From assembly GCF_001544535.1 (NCBI RefSeq), contig NZ_FCON02000060.1:1-47546 (forward strand): a stretch of DNA of 47,546 bases, given 5' to 3'. Positions 35,208 through 44,461 of this stretch are shown piece by piece. Each line of letters starts with the position of its first letter. Position 1 is the first letter of the stretch. Below the pieces are notes generated by a model. That model worked only from the letters and a program-made list of their open reading frames with translations. It was not told where the DNA came from and made no database searches. The DNA is from Caballeronia choica (GTDB taxonomy: Bacteria; Pseudomonadota; Gammaproteobacteria; Burkholderiales; Burkholderiaceae). Made by a program: the position numbers and the translations under genes.

Positions 35208-35701
35208 GCGGTGGCACTTTGCTCGAGGAAGCGGCCGGCATGGAACAGCAGCGGCGATTCGCTGCCGTAGGAGAAGCGCTCGACGTGGCCCAGAATCATG
35301 ACGTGGTCGCCGTAAGGCTCAATGCCCGACGTCCGGCACTCGAAGCAGGCCAGCACGTCGCCGAGCACCGGTACATCTCCGAGCCCCGCCTGCACGCGTT
35401 CGCTGAACGGCGCGAACTTGTCTTCCGCGAACCTCGCGAAGTGGGTCGCGAGGTCTTGCTGATCGGCGGCCAGGACGTGCACGGCGAAATATCCCGATTC
35501 CCTGAACATCGGCAGGCTTGGCGACCTGTCATTCAGGTACCACGCCACAAGCGGTGGATCGAGCGAAACCGAGCAAAACGAATTGACGGTCAATGCAGCC
35601 TGCCGCCCGTCCTCGGTACGCGTCGTGACAACGCAGACGCCGGTCGCAAAACGTCCCATTGCGTTGCGAAGTTCGCGGCCATCGATGGAGATTGCGCTCA
35701 T
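35204..35701 (-). CDS. Flavin reductase of a two-component monooxygenase
   Basis: 165 residues of the HpaC/HsaB type. Features are LRNAMGRFATGVCVVTTRTE, ALTVNSFCSVSLDPPLVAWY (flavin binding) and CRTSGIEPYGDHVMILGHVE with the conserved GDH. It supplies reduced flavin to the oxygenase encoded at 36625-37869. The gene overlaps the MFS gene downstream and the dioxygenase gene upstream by ATGA, showing tight co-translation. Confidence 0.9.
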   Translation of the reverse strand: MSAISIDGRELRNAMGRFATGVCVVTTRTEDGRQAALTVNSFCSVSLDPPLVAWYLNDRSPSLPMFRESGYFAVHVLAADQQDLATHFARFAEDKFAPFSERVQAGLGDVPVLGDVLACFECRTSGIEPYGDHVMILGHVERFSYGSESPLLFHAGRFLEQSATA

Positions 35702-36612
35702 GATTTTTGTCCAGTCAAAGCGGGCGTGGCGTTCGCGCCAGCACCCGTAAAACAGCGCGGATCGCGCACGGAACCCCAGGAATCGAGATTGCCCGGAGAC
35801 GGCTCCATGCGCCGTGGCTCACGAGGATTCGCTTCAGCAAATGTCTCCATCCCGAAGCTGTACTCCATCGTCAACCCATCCGGGTCAAGGAAATACAGAA
35901 AGACGCTGTCGGAAGCGGGATGCCGGCCCGGTCCAAACACCACGTCGGAGTTGGCAGCCTTCAGGCGCGTCAGCGCCTTACCGATGTCGTCAATTTCCGT
36001 CACCATGTAATTGACGTGGTGCAGACAGTGGCGATCGAAGCGAGCGATGCCGATTCCGTGGTGATAGGGGTTCGGCCAGACACGCATGAAGGTGACGAAT
36101 TCGCCGAGCGAGTCCGACTCCCGGAAGTTCAGTACGTCGCGCCAGAATTCGATGGCGCGCGCCGCATCAGGGGTGTTGAAGACGACATGCCCGATCCGCT
36201 GGATGCGCGCGACCGACGGCTGGAATGGACGCTCCGCGTCCGGCAACGGGATGTAAAACTCCACTGTCGCGCCGATTAGCGGTTCGAATACACGTACGGC
36301 CCGCAGCTGCGCCCGTTCCCGACAGATATTCAGCGCCGTTTCGTGTACTTCGAGACCAGCGCGCGTAAGCCGTTCGATCAGCGGCTTGAACTGCGCCTCG
36401 TCCTCCAGCATGAAACCGGCGCACCGAAGCCCTGCTTCCGATGCCGCATGCAGCACCACGTTATGGTGATCGTGATCGCAGCGCAGCCGGATCTCGCCGT
36501 CGACGCCCGTGTCCACGTATTGGAGACCCACCACCTCTTCATAGAAGCGGCGCGATTTTTCCAGATGAGTCACGTTGAGTTCCACGCGCCCCAGCTTTTG
36601 GTATCGGACCAT
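35698..36612 (-). CDS. Extradiol (ring-cleavage) dioxygenase, VOC fold
   Basis: 304 residues with two VOC modules. The second module (RIQRIGHVVFNTPDAARAIE, then HHVNYMVTEIDDIG, and FLYFLDPDGLTMEYSFG) supplies the iron ligands His, His and Glu expected of type I extradiol catechol dioxygenases. Module 1 is GRVELNVTHLEKSRRFYEEV. The protein should cleave the catechol made by the monooxygenase. The ATG at 36612 has GGGAGG upstream. The ring substrate is not determined. Confidence 0.88.
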   Translation of the reverse strand: MVRYQKLGRVELNVTHLEKSRRFYEEVVGLQYVDTGVDGEIRLRCDHDHHNVVLHAASEAGLRCAGFMLEDEAQFKPLIERLTRAGLEVHETALNICRERAQLRAVRVFEPLIGATVEFYIPLPDAERPFQPSVARIQRIGHVVFNTPDAARAIEFWRDVLNFRESDSLGEFVTFMRVWPNPYHHGIGIARFDRHCLHHVNYMVTEIDDIGKALTRLKAANSDVVFGPGRHPASDSVFLYFLDPDGLTMEYSFGMETFAEANPREPRRMEPSPGNLDSWGSVRDPRCFTGAGANATPALTGQKS

Positions 36613-36624
36613 TGCATCCTCCCT

Positions 36625-37869
36625 TCAATACTGGCCGCGCGGCGGCAGGCCGAGTCGCATCTGCCCGTACATCGTGGACACCGCGTGCCAGTTGACGCTG
36701 ATGTGGTGCGCAACGGCATTGATATCGCGCCAGGCACGCTGGATGCCGCTGTCCAACTGGATGCCCGTTCCGCCTACGACGTCGTACAGTGCGTTGATGG
36801 CGTCGACGCACAGGCGCACCGCGTATGCGTGGCCTCGCCGTAGCGTGATGCGTTGCTCCTTGCTCAACTTGACGCCGCCGTCCACCCATTCGGTGATCTG
36901 TTGCAGGTCACGTTGCAGAATGAGTTGTGCGGCGTCGACCGCGGCTTCGGCCTGCGCCACCGCCGACTGGACATGCCCGAACTGGGCAATCGAAGCGCCG
37001 CCACCCGTAAAGGCTCCGCGCGTGGAGCGTGCGGCGATGCTCTCGACGAATTCATCGATTGCACCGCGCAGGGCAGCCACAGCCGGGTTGGCCAACAGCG
37101 GCGGGAAGCCGCTCAGAAACGGCACCCGGTAGAGCGCCGAATCGTGTAGGTCTGCGCCCGGTGCTTCCTGTTCAAGAACCTCCGAAAACGCGACGGTGCG
37201 ATGCGCAGGAACGAACACTTCCTCATCGATCAAGATGTCCTTGCTGCCCGTGCCAGCGAGACCCACCGTGAACCACGTGTCGACGATCTCGTATTCGCCC
37301 TGCGGTACCAGCAGGAAGATCGGCCGGGGCGCCGCCCCTTCGGCCTGCTCGACCATCGCACCGAGCGACAGCCACTGAGCGTTATCGCTGTTGCTGCCGA
37401 AGCTCCATCGGCCCTTCAGCCGGAAGCCGCCCTCGGTTGGCGTGGCCTTGCCCGTCGGCGCAATGCAGGAGGCGATCAGCGCGTCCGGCGATTCGCCCCA
37501 CACGTCGTGCTGCGCTTGCTCCGGAAACATGCCGACCACCCATGACGCCGCCGCGCTCAGTCCGTAACACCAACCGGTCGAGGCACATCCCTGGCCAAGT
37601 TCGAATGCGAGACGCCGCAGCGCCTCCAGGCTCAGCTCATATCCTCCAAAACGCCGCGGCTGTACCACCCGGTAGAGCCCGGCTTCCCTGAGCAGGTTCG
37701 TCACGTCCGACGATACGCGCCGGTCCTGCTCGGTCTGGCGGGCACGTTTGGCGACCAGCGGCCGCAGTTCTGCAGCTGCATCCAGCAAACGCGCAAACAA
37801 GGTGTCGTCAGATACCGCATCGCCCAGCGATGCGGACTGCCGCTCGATAACGCTCAAAGTCGTAGCCAT
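36625..37869 (-). CDS. Flavin-dependent aromatic monooxygenase, HsaA/HpaC2-like oxygenase component
   Basis: 414 residues of the acyl-CoA dehydrogenase fold without acyl-CoA features. Characteristic segments are LREAGLYRVVQPRRFGGYEL, LGQGCASTGWCYGLSAAASW, FRLKGRWSFGSNSDNAQWLS and GLAGTGSKDILIDEEVFVPA, all usual in HsaA and 4-hydroxyphenylacetate hydroxylase oxygenases. It hydroxylates a phenol-type ring with flavin from the reductase. ATG 37869 is preferred (GGAG 9 bases upstream). First gene of the five-gene operon monooxygenase-dioxygenase-reductase-MFS-FAH, divergent from the amidohydrolase gene. Confidence 0.88.
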   Translation of the reverse strand: MATTLSVIERQSASLGDAVSDDTLFARLLDAAAELRPLVAKRARQTEQDRRVSSDVTNLLREAGLYRVVQPRRFGGYELSLEALRRLAFELGQGCASTGWCYGLSAAASWVVGMFPEQAQHDVWGESPDALIASCIAPTGKATPTEGGFRLKGRWSFGSNSDNAQWLSLGAMVEQAEGAAPRPIFLLVPQGEYEIVDTWFTVGLAGTGSKDILIDEEVFVPAHRTVAFSEVLEQEAPGADLHDSALYRVPFLSGFPPLLANPAVAALRGAIDEFVESIAARSTRGAFTGGGASIAQFGHVQSAVAQAEAAVDAAQLILQRDLQQITEWVDGGVKLSKEQRITLRRGHAYAVRLCVDAINALYDVVGGTGIQLDSGIQRAWRDINAVAHHISVNWHAVSTMYGQMRLGLPPRGQY

Positions 37870-37889
37870 TTCTCTCATCTCCAAATTTA

Positions 37890-37947
37890 TTGCAAAAACA
37901 ACTAATCCGTGATTGAATTAGAACCCAGTAAAGTTGCTTTTGCAACT
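37890..37947. promoter_or_regulatory. Paired operators between the monooxygenase operon and the amidohydrolase gene
   Basis: Site A is TTGCAAAAACAAC (37890-37902) and site B is AGTTGCTTTTGCAACT (37932-37947), a perfect 6-4-6 inverted repeat; the starts of A and B are 42 bases apart (four turns). Both carry the half-site TTGC/GCAA. The same pair with the same spacing recurs at 44462-44518. Such paired sites fit a dimeric or tetrameric regulator controlling both divergent promoters. Confidence 0.78.
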
Positions 37948-37982
37948 GTTTTTGCGGTCTGCCAATACTAGGAGTTACCCTG

Positions 37983-39005
37983 ATGAAAACGGCCTGCCAG
38001 CCTTCGCAATGCGGATGCATCGACATCCATACTCATGTCGTTCCGCACGACTTCCCCGCCTACGTGGGGCGCCATCCAAACGCACCATGGCCCTCGATGC
38101 GTGAAGGCCACGCTTGCCACCGGCACGTGGTTGTCTCATCGAAGGTGTATCGGACGGTTTCGCATCAGGCGTGGGACATTGACGTTCGACGTGCTGACAT
38201 GGACCGGCTCGATGTCGAGCGGCAAGTGCTCTCCCCGATGCCTGAGCTACTGTCGTACTGGCTTGATCCGGCGGATGGCGCAACACTGGCGCGCTATTTG
38301 AACGAAACGCTCGCAAATATGGTGGTCCGCGCCCCGCACCGCTTTAGCGCACTCGGCGGCGCCCCCCTGCAGAACATCGACCACGCGATTCAGGAGCTCG
38401 AATTTGCGGTCAGCACGCTCGGGTTGGCAGGGATCGAGGTCGGCAGTAACGTGGGCGGCGTCCCGATCGGCGATCCGCGCTTTTTCCCGTTCTTCGAGGC
38501 CGCCGAGGCACTCGACGCGGCGATCTTCGTGCATCCACTGCGGCCGGCCGGTATGGACCGGCTGGTCGGTCCCGCATCGCTGGAGCAGATCGTCGCGTTC
38601 CCCGGCGAGATTGGTCTCGCGGCGGCATCGTTGATAACAGGCGGCTTGCTGAATGAATTCCCGCGCCTGCGCATTGCGCTGAGCCACGGTGGCGGTGCGA
38701 TCCAGACAGTGCTGCCACGCATGCAGTTTGCGTGGGAGACACTGGGCGCACTTCGGGAAGCCATGCCCGTAGCGCCGGTCGAAGCGGCGCGGGCGCTCTA
38801 TTACGACGATCTGCTCTATAGCGCTACAGCCATCCAGGCCCTCATCGAAACTGTCGGCGAGAATCGCATAATGATTGGAACCGACTACCCGTTTGCGATC
38901 ATGGACGCCGATCCGGCGGCGCGGGTTGAGAGCCTCGGCTTGAGTGCCGCGACCCTGGAAGCATTACGATTGAAAAACGCGGCCGCATGGCTCGGCCTGA
39001 AGTGA
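37983..39005 (+). CDS. ACMSD-like amidohydrolase/decarboxylase
   Basis: 340 residues, metal-dependent amidohydrolase fold of the aminocarboxymuconate-semialdehyde decarboxylase/gamma-resorcylate decarboxylase group. Metal ligands are visible as CIDIHTHVVPHDFP (HxH, residues 16 and 18), AIFVHPLRPAG, LSHGGGAIQTVLPR and MIGTDYPFAI (Asp). It ends KNAAAWLGLK. It probably decarboxylates an aromatic acid or a ring-cleavage product. The ATG at 37983 follows AGGAG. A deleted copy with the same promoter lies at 44555-44778. Confidence 0.87.
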   Translation: MKTACQPSQCGCIDIHTHVVPHDFPAYVGRHPNAPWPSMREGHACHRHVVVSSKVYRTVSHQAWDIDVRRADMDRLDVERQVLSPMPELLSYWLDPADGATLARYLNETLANMVVRAPHRFSALGGAPLQNIDHAIQELEFAVSTLGLAGIEVGSNVGGVPIGDPRFFPFFEAAEALDAAIFVHPLRPAGMDRLVGPASLEQIVAFPGEIGLAAASLITGGLLNEFPRLRIALSHGGGAIQTVLPRMQFAWETLGALREAMPVAPVEAARALYYDDLLYSATAIQALIETVGENRIMIGTDYPFAIMDADPAARVESLGLSAATLEALRLKNAAAWLGLK

Positions 39006-39150
39006 CAGCTTGCTACGCCCCGCGAGACAAAAGCAGGCTAACGTCAGTCGTCGATCGTGTGCTTCCCAAGTGGAAGTGCCGCGTCGACTTCAGCGAAATC
39101 TCGGCAAGACGTCGAGCGGCAGTTTGGATTCGTGCGGCCGATGAACCGAT

Positions 39151-39786
39151 CTATAAAAGCGTACAGGCTTGATCGAATTCGAGGCGCGGCGCGCGTGCAA
39201 ACAGATTTGATTTGTCGCCGAATCCGAGATTGCAAAGGAAGTTCGATTTAATGTGACCTTCGGGAAAGAATTCTTCGGCGGAATTCGGCTCGCTCTTTCC
39301 AGCACCAAAAAATTCCTCGTCGACCTTCGCGTTGTCGAACCCCGACATAGGTCCGCAATCCAGCCCTAACGCACGCGCGGCCAGAATCATGTAAGCGCCT
39401 TGCAAACTGGAGTTGCGTTTCGCCGTAGCGTCGACGAGTTCAGGTGCATTGGCAAAGAGACCACGCATCTCAGGTTTGTGCGGAAATAGCTGCGGCAGCT
39501 TCTCGTAGAACTTCAGGTCGTGAGCGACGATGGCAGTCACCGGGGCGTTCATCGTCTTGTCCACGTTCCCCGGAGCAAGTGCCGGCAGCAGCCTCTCCTT
39601 TGCCGCCTTGGTGCGCAAGAAAAGGATCCGTGCGGGATTTCCGTTGGCGCTGGTGGGAGCCCACCTCATCAGGTTGTAAACCTGACGCAAGATTTCGTCG
39701 GACACCGGCTCGTTCAGCCACGCGCTGTACGAACGTGCCTCACGAAACAGAATATCGAGCGCAACATCCTCTATAGCGTTTCTCAT
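39151..39786 (-). CDS. RutE-like nitroreductase-family reductase
   Basis: 211 residues, FMN-dependent. Family features are NLMRWAPTSANGNPARILFL, FYEKLPQLFPHKPEM, RNSSLQGAYMILAARALGLD and GPMSGFDNAKVDEEFF, matching malonic-semialdehyde reductase RutE in order and spacing. Compared with RutE a short extra segment (PNSAEEFFPEG) lies before IKSNFLCNLGFGD. The ATG at 39786 has AGGAGGG upstream. No other rut genes are present, so a role in reducing an aldehyde or nitro/quinone intermediate of the local pathway is plausible. Confidence 0.85.
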   Translation of the reverse strand: MRNAIEDVALDILFREARSYSAWLNEPVSDEILRQVYNLMRWAPTSANGNPARILFLRTKAAKERLLPALAPGNVDKTMNAPVTAIVAHDLKFYEKLPQLFPHKPEMRGLFANAPELVDATAKRNSSLQGAYMILAARALGLDCGPMSGFDNAKVDEEFFGAGKSEPNSAEEFFPEGHIKSNFLCNLGFGDKSNLFARAPRLEFDQACTLL

Positions 39787-39941
39787 AAACCCTCCTGAAC
39801 CAAAAGGCCGCGACTGACTCGCACGACGTGCGTACTAACGCGGCTACGATCGAACATTCTCCATCAGCACGATGATTTTTCCTCCCGCGCTGTCCTCCAG
39901 GAAGCAAACCTATGCTATCCGCCCTGCTTCGCTACGACGTA

Positions 39942-41033
39942 TCAGAACTTCTGCTGCAGACCGACCATGACACCGAGTTGATTCGCGCCGGTTTCGACCG
40001 TGCCACCCGCTGCAACCGGGTTGGCAGCCAGCGCACTGTTGAACATGTAGCCGACCGACGTGTACACCATCGTGCGCTTGGATAGCTGGTAATCTACGCG
40101 CCCGATCAGTAGCGTCGCGCTCGAGTCGTTCATTCCCGCCTGGCCGCGTTGCAGACTGCGTACGCCCTCAGCGTCGAAGGAAAGCGCTGGCGTGAGATAG
40201 TACGTCGCCCCCGCGAAGAAAATATCTGTCTGCAAATGGGTCGCGGCTGCCACGTTGTTTCTGACCCAGCCGACACCGATCTTGGTTGGGCCCAAAATCA
40301 CGTAGCCATCGACGATATTGTGCGTGTCGGTGTACGCGCTGTTGTTCAGCGGCCCCGACGCCCCTGCCCCACCGCGCATCACGTCGTAGGATGCTGCCAC
40401 ACCGAAGCTCGTTGAATCATAGGCGAGCAGCGCGGTGTATTGCCGGCACGCAACGAAGTCGCCCGGCACCTGTCCGCCGCAGTTGGTCGCCGCCGGGCCC
40501 GCAGGGCCAGCCGCGTCACGACCAAAGCTGTAGGTTCCGCCGAGAGTGACGCCGCCGAATTTGCCGAGATAGCCAACCGCATTGTCGCTGCGCGAGTTCG
40601 GCAGATACGGGTCGAAGCTTGCCATCGAATGAATCGAAGGGCCAATCACATCCGCGTTCGTCAGCGCGTACATCGTCATGTTCATTTGCCGGCCGAGCGT
40701 GAGCGAGCCGTAGTCGCTGCTTACGCCGACATTCGCCTGACGGCCGAAGAGGCGCCCGCCATAGTTCAGCGAGCCGGTGCCCGGCTGAAAGCCGTTCTCC
40801 AGGACAAAGAATGTCTTGTAGCCACCGCCGAGATCCTCGACACCCTTCAAGCCCCAGCGTGACGGTACTTCACCCGTCAGAGTCGGCACCCCAATCTCCG
40901 ATCCACCGTGGGCTGTCGCGTGGTTGTAATACGACAGCCCTGTATCGACGATTCCATACAACGTAACACTGCTTTGGGCATACGTGAACCCCGACGCCGC
41001 GACGAGCAACGCCGCGCTCCATGTGATTTTCAT
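39942..41033 (-). CDS. Burkholderia-type general porin (OmpC-like)
   Basis: 363-residue outer-membrane precursor. The signal peptide ends ASGFTYA, and the mature protein starts QSSVTLYGIVDTGLSYYNHA, the usual opening of beta-proteobacterial trimeric porins. SRWGLKGVEDLGGGYKTFFV and the C-terminal Phe (GVMVGLQQKF), needed for Bam recognition, are present. The ATG at 41033 is preferred over upstream starts because the signal peptide begins there. It is likely an uptake channel for the neighbouring catabolic genes. An upstream region to 41243 holds the promoter. Confidence 0.93.
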   Translation of the reverse strand: MKITWSAALLVAASGFTYAQSSVTLYGIVDTGLSYYNHATAHGGSEIGVPTLTGEVPSRWGLKGVEDLGGGYKTFFVLENGFQPGTGSLNYGGRLFGRQANVGVSSDYGSLTLGRQMNMTMYALTNADVIGPSIHSMASFDPYLPNSRSDNAVGYLGKFGGVTLGGTYSFGRDAAGPAGPAATNCGGQVPGDFVACRQYTALLAYDSTSFGVAASYDVMRGGAGASGPLNNSAYTDTHNIVDGYVILGPTKIGVGWVRNNVAAATHLQTDIFFAGATYYLTPALSFDAEGVRSLQRGQAGMNDSSATLLIGRVDYQLSKRTMVYTSVGYMFNSALAANPVAAGGTVETGANQLGVMVGLQQKF

Positions 41034-41378
41034 GACGATCGAATCTCCATTCTTGTGGCGCAATGTCTGGTTACGAGAGCCTAGGGAACCGCTGATCGGC
41101 AAGCTCAACCTCTCATTAGGATGCCTTATCTTCAAAATCAAAAAAGCGGATGTGATAACCCGATTTGAACCTGTGTCATCGCGACCGGCCGCCGCGCGCC
41201 CGTTCGCATCTATGTTGCTGTTGCACGGCGCGCGGACGTGCACCTATTGCGAGAGTTCGCGGCAATCGCCCAAGCCGCGTCTCAGGGCACGGCGTTCAGT
41301 GCAAGGGCTGAGCGTCGCCCGGAATTTTGCCTTCCCGCAGATCGTGTATAAGTTCGACCCAAACGAAGGAAAGAAGAA

Positions 41379-41576
41379 ATGTTCAGAGCACTGAACCGGG
41401 GGCACTCGGCGGAGTTCAATGCGGTGACCGTACAACGAATGAGGGAAGGGTACGGTGTGAACCCTCCGGCCCGCGAGCTTCGCATGTCGCCGCGGACGCT
41501 GCGCAACTGGCTCAAGGCTTCCGAATTTGGCAAGCTGACTGGCCCGGGCGCGATGACGGCCACACCGGAACAAATA
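41379..41576 (+). pseudogene. Remnant of an IS3-family transposase orfA
   Basis: The frame opens MFRALNRGHSAEFNAVTVQR, and RMREGYGVNPPARELRMSPR followed by TLRNWLKASEFGKLTGPGAM is the helix-turn-helix of IS3-group OrfA proteins. Similarity ends after TPEQI, where the stop of the FAH gene on the other strand begins (41577). The rest of orfA, and orfB, are absent. An ATG with AAAGAAGAA in front is still present. Confidence 0.75.
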
Positions 41577-42557
41577 TCAGCTATCCGTTGTTGTGGTGTC
41601 GTGCGCCTTGAACGTGCTCTTGAGCGTGCCAATACCTTCGACCCAGACCTCGATCTCGTCGCCGGGATCGATGAACTGGTTGTGCGGCATACCGACTCCA
41701 GCGGGCGTGCCGGACAGGATCACGTCGCCAGGGTACAGCGTCACCCGGCTACTTAAGAAAGCGATCTGCTCGGCAACGCTAAAGATCATTTCCGCTGTGC
41801 TCGAATCCTGACGCAACTCGCCGTTGCGCCAGAGACGGATTCCAAGTGACTGAACATCCGGAATGGTTTCTGCTGGCGTAATCCAGGGTCCAAGCGGACA
41901 ACTTCCCTCCCAGCACTTCTGGGAGATCCAGTCGAAGTGGAACGGTGAATGCACGCCAATGTAGTCGCGTACGAATACATCTCGCAGCGAGAGATCGTTG
42001 GCCACGGTGTATCCGGCGACATACGACAGCGCGTTCTCGACTGCGACGTTCCTTGCCGGCCGTCCGATGACCACCGCGAGCTCTGCTTCCCAATCAACGT
42101 TGCGGCTATACGGCGGCAACGTAACCTGCTCGCCAGTACCCGCGACCACCAGACACGCGGGCGCCTTGATGAAATGCCAAGGCGCCCCCGATACCGAGTG
42201 CGGATCAGGAGACGGCGGCATATTGAACGCACGGTCCATCTCCGCGACGTGATCATGGTAATTGGCGCCCGCGCCATAGATGGTTCCAGGTAGGAGCGGC
42301 GCCAGCAGCGTTACCGCGTCAAGCGCGAAGCCCGGCAACGATGTCGTCGATGCGCTGATGCGAGCGGCTGCCTCGCGCAATTGCGAACCAGCGCTGTCCC
42401 ACCGGCCAATAAGTTCAGTGACCGTCAGGTCAGGTATGTCGAGCTGAATCAACTCGCCAAGCTGCGGACCATACGGATAAACACGCTCGCCGATCAGCAG
42501 GCCGGCACGCGCCCGCCCTTCGTCGTTGAAACTCAGCAAATGGTAGTGGTCGTTCAT
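41577..42557 (-). CDS. Fumarylacetoacetate hydrolase family protein (copy 2)
   Basis: 326 residues with an N-terminal cap domain of about 90 residues and the FAH core: GAGANYHDHVAEMDRAF, DWEAELAVVIGRPARNV (E-x-E metal site), YTVANDLSLRDVFVRD, CPLGPWITPAETI and VILSGTPAGVGMPH. It is only distantly similar to copy 1, so the two probably act on different intermediates. It lies 18 bases after the VOC gene in the same operon. The C-terminus abuts an IS3 remnant, and the last residues (AHDTTTTDS) may come from that junction. Confidence 0.88.
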   Translation of the reverse strand: MNDHYHLLSFNDEGRARAGLLIGERVYPYGPQLGELIQLDIPDLTVTELIGRWDSAGSQLREAAARISASTTSLPGFALDAVTLLAPLLPGTIYGAGANYHDHVAEMDRAFNMPPSPDPHSVSGAPWHFIKAPACLVVAGTGEQVTLPPYSRNVDWEAELAVVIGRPARNVAVENALSYVAGYTVANDLSLRDVFVRDYIGVHSPFHFDWISQKCWEGSCPLGPWITPAETIPDVQSLGIRLWRNGELRQDSSTAEMIFSVAEQIAFLSSRVTLYPGDVILSGTPAGVGMPHNQFIDPGDEIEVWVEGIGTLKSTFKAHDTTTTDS

Positions 42558-42575
42558 GTCGAATTGTCCTGCCGC

Positions 42576-43049
42576 TTAGAAGCGATCGCCGAAATCGAAA
42601 ACATCGTCGTCCTGGAAACCGTCGTAATGCTGAAATTCCCACCAGTTGTAGTCGAGGTCCTGAAGATAGAACGAGTACACGCCGTGTTGCAGCGTCACTT
42701 CGGTAATCTGGCGAATCTTGTACTGATCCTTGTACTCGTGCGCCGAACGATGAGCAGCGTCGACTTCTTCACGGCTACGCACGTCAAGTCCCCAGTGAGT
42801 AAGGAACGAGACGTCATGGATCTTGTCACCCACTTCGACACAGAACACGTGGAACTTCATACCCAGCCTGAACGCGAACGCGGGCGCCGCATGGCGCACG
42901 GTTTCGAGGCCAAGGAACTCCTCGTAAAAGCGCCGCGTTTCGGCAATGTCGCGGCACTCCAGCGTGCCGTGTCCGAGCAGGTAGGGTCGATTGATCGCGC
43001 GGCTGTTTTTCAGAGGTACAACGGCCTCGCCAGGGATTTCAAGCGTCAT
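42576..43049 (-). CDS. VOC-family dioxygenase-like protein
   Basis: 157 residues, one VOC module pair: YLLGHGTLECRDIAETRRFY, FRLGMKFHVFCVEVGDKIHD and HGVYSFYLQDLDYNWWEFQH. His and Glu at the usual metal positions (GHGTLE and WWEFQ) are visible. It is half the size of the extradiol enzyme at 35698-36612, so it may act as a dimer or be a non-oxygenase VOC enzyme. The ATG at 43049 has GGAG 8 bases upstream. Same operon as FAH copy 2 and the reductase. Confidence 0.82.
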   Translation of the reverse strand: MTLEIPGEAVVPLKNSRAINRPYLLGHGTLECRDIAETRRFYEEFLGLETVRHAAPAFAFRLGMKFHVFCVEVGDKIHDVSFLTHWGLDVRSREEVDAAHRSAHEYKDQYKIRQITEVTLQHGVYSFYLQDLDYNWWEFQHYDGFQDDDVFDFGDRF

Positions 43050-43105
43050 GAGATGACTCCATTGTGTCAGGTACGTTTCGTTTATCGATCGGCGACTACG
43101 TGGCA

Positions 43106-44137
43106 TCACGCTGCGGTCTCAGCCTGCGTCAGGAACGCATCGGCGTGGAAGGCTGCTGGTGGAAGACCGCACGTGTTCGTGAATTCCTCCCGTGCTGCGT
43201 TGACCATCGCCGGCGCGCCGCACGCATAAACCTCATAGCCCGAAAGGTCCGGAAAATCGTCGACCACCGCCTCGTGAACCCAACCCGTGCGCCCGGTCCA
43301 GTCGCAATCCATTCCCGGTTCGGAGAGCACCGGCACGAAATGGACGTTCGGATGGTCCTCCGCCCATGTGCGCGGCAGGTCGGCGAGATACAGGTCGCGC
43401 CGCCGACGGCCACCCCAATAGATGTGGAATTCACGAGCGCTCCCGCGTTGCAATGCATACTCGACGATGGCCTTTACAGGCGCGAAGCCGGTACCGCCCG
43501 CGAGCAGGATGACCGGCTTCTCGGTAGCCTCGCGCAGGAAGAACGAACCGAAGGGCCCTTCGAAGCGAAACATCTCCCGCGGGGCAAGCTCCGAGAACAC
43601 ATGCTCGGTGAAGCGCCCGCCCGGGTGATGGCGAATGTGCAACTCGATATGCGTCAGCGACACCGGATCGGGCGGCACAGCGATCGAGTAGCTGCGGCGC
43701 ACGCCGTCCGGCAACAGAACGTCTATATACTGACCCGCGCGGAAGAAGAGATTCTCGTTCGGTGGAAGGCGCAATCTCAGAACGGCAACATCGGGCGCCG
43801 GCCTCGCGATGTCAGTTACCCGACAGGGGTAAGTCGAAGCCTTGACGACATCGACCCCGGTCAGTTCCTCCACCTCGATGGTCAAATCGGAAAGCGGCTT
43901 TGCCGAGCAGAGCAATGCGTAGCCGCGCTCCCGTTCTTCGGGTTGCAGCGCCCTTTCGAGTACGTGCCCATGCTCGACGCGGCCCTCCACGACGCGTCCC
44001 TTGCACGCGCTGCAGGCGCCCGAACGGCAGCTATAAGGAACGAAAAGACCGGCCTTCATGGCTGCCGCCAATACCGTTTCGCCCTCTTCGACGACATAGC
44101 GATTTCCGCTCGGTTTCAGTAGTATTTCAAAACTCAC
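43106..44137 (-). CDS. Ferredoxin-type FAD/NAD(P)H reductase of an oxygenase
   Basis: 343 residues. The N-terminal plant-type [2Fe-2S] domain has PYSCRSGACSACKGRVVEG with a fourth Cys in ALLCSAKP. The FAD domain has RSYSIAVPPD, and the NAD domain has ILLAGGTGFAPVKAIVEYAL and YEVYACGAPAMV. This order is that of phenol hydroxylase/CDP-6-deoxyglucoseen-type reductases. The start is GTG 44137 with GGAG 8 bases upstream. No matching terminal oxygenase component is in the window, so its partner is elsewhere or lost. Confidence 0.88.
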   Translation of the reverse strand: MSFEILLKPSGNRYVVEEGETVLAAAMKAGLFVPYSCRSGACSACKGRVVEGRVEHGHVLERALQPEERERGYALLCSAKPLSDLTIEVEELTGVDVVKASTYPCRVTDIARPAPDVAVLRLRLPPNENLFFRAGQYIDVLLPDGVRRSYSIAVPPDPVSLTHIELHIRHHPGGRFTEHVFSELAPREMFRFEGPFGSFFLREATEKPVILLAGGTGFAPVKAIVEYALQRGSAREFHIYWGGRRRRDLYLADLPRTWAEDHPNVHFVPVLSEPGMDCDWTGRTGWVHEAVVDDFPDLSGYEVYACGAPAMVNAAREEFTNTCGLPPAAFHADAFLTQAETAA

Positions 44138-44461
44138 TTTTGCGTCTCCATTCTTGAGTCCAACCTCTACCCGGCTGCCCTTCTCGTTCCGAATCCACCG
44201 CCGGCACACGAATCACCGGAACGTCAGTCAGAAAATATGCCCTTTACGACCCATCACGCCCTACGGACTCAGCCCAACATTGCCCGCGCGACCGAGCCTG
44301 CGGTCACTTTGCAACGACGCGCCCAATGCCAAGGCAAATTAGCTTTCCAGATCGAATAACGTGCAGTCCGTTTCATAGTCATCCAAACTGTTTAATCTTC
44401 ACTTCGAAGGCTCCGTTCCGATCAGTGGAAGCGGGTGTCATTTCTGTCACCCCTAAAATTA
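44138..44461. other. Intergenic region upstream of the reductase operon
   Basis: About 320 bases without a recognisable gene. It should hold the promoter of the reductase-VOC-FAH operon. From about 44450 it runs into the duplicated operator segment. Confidence 0.4.
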
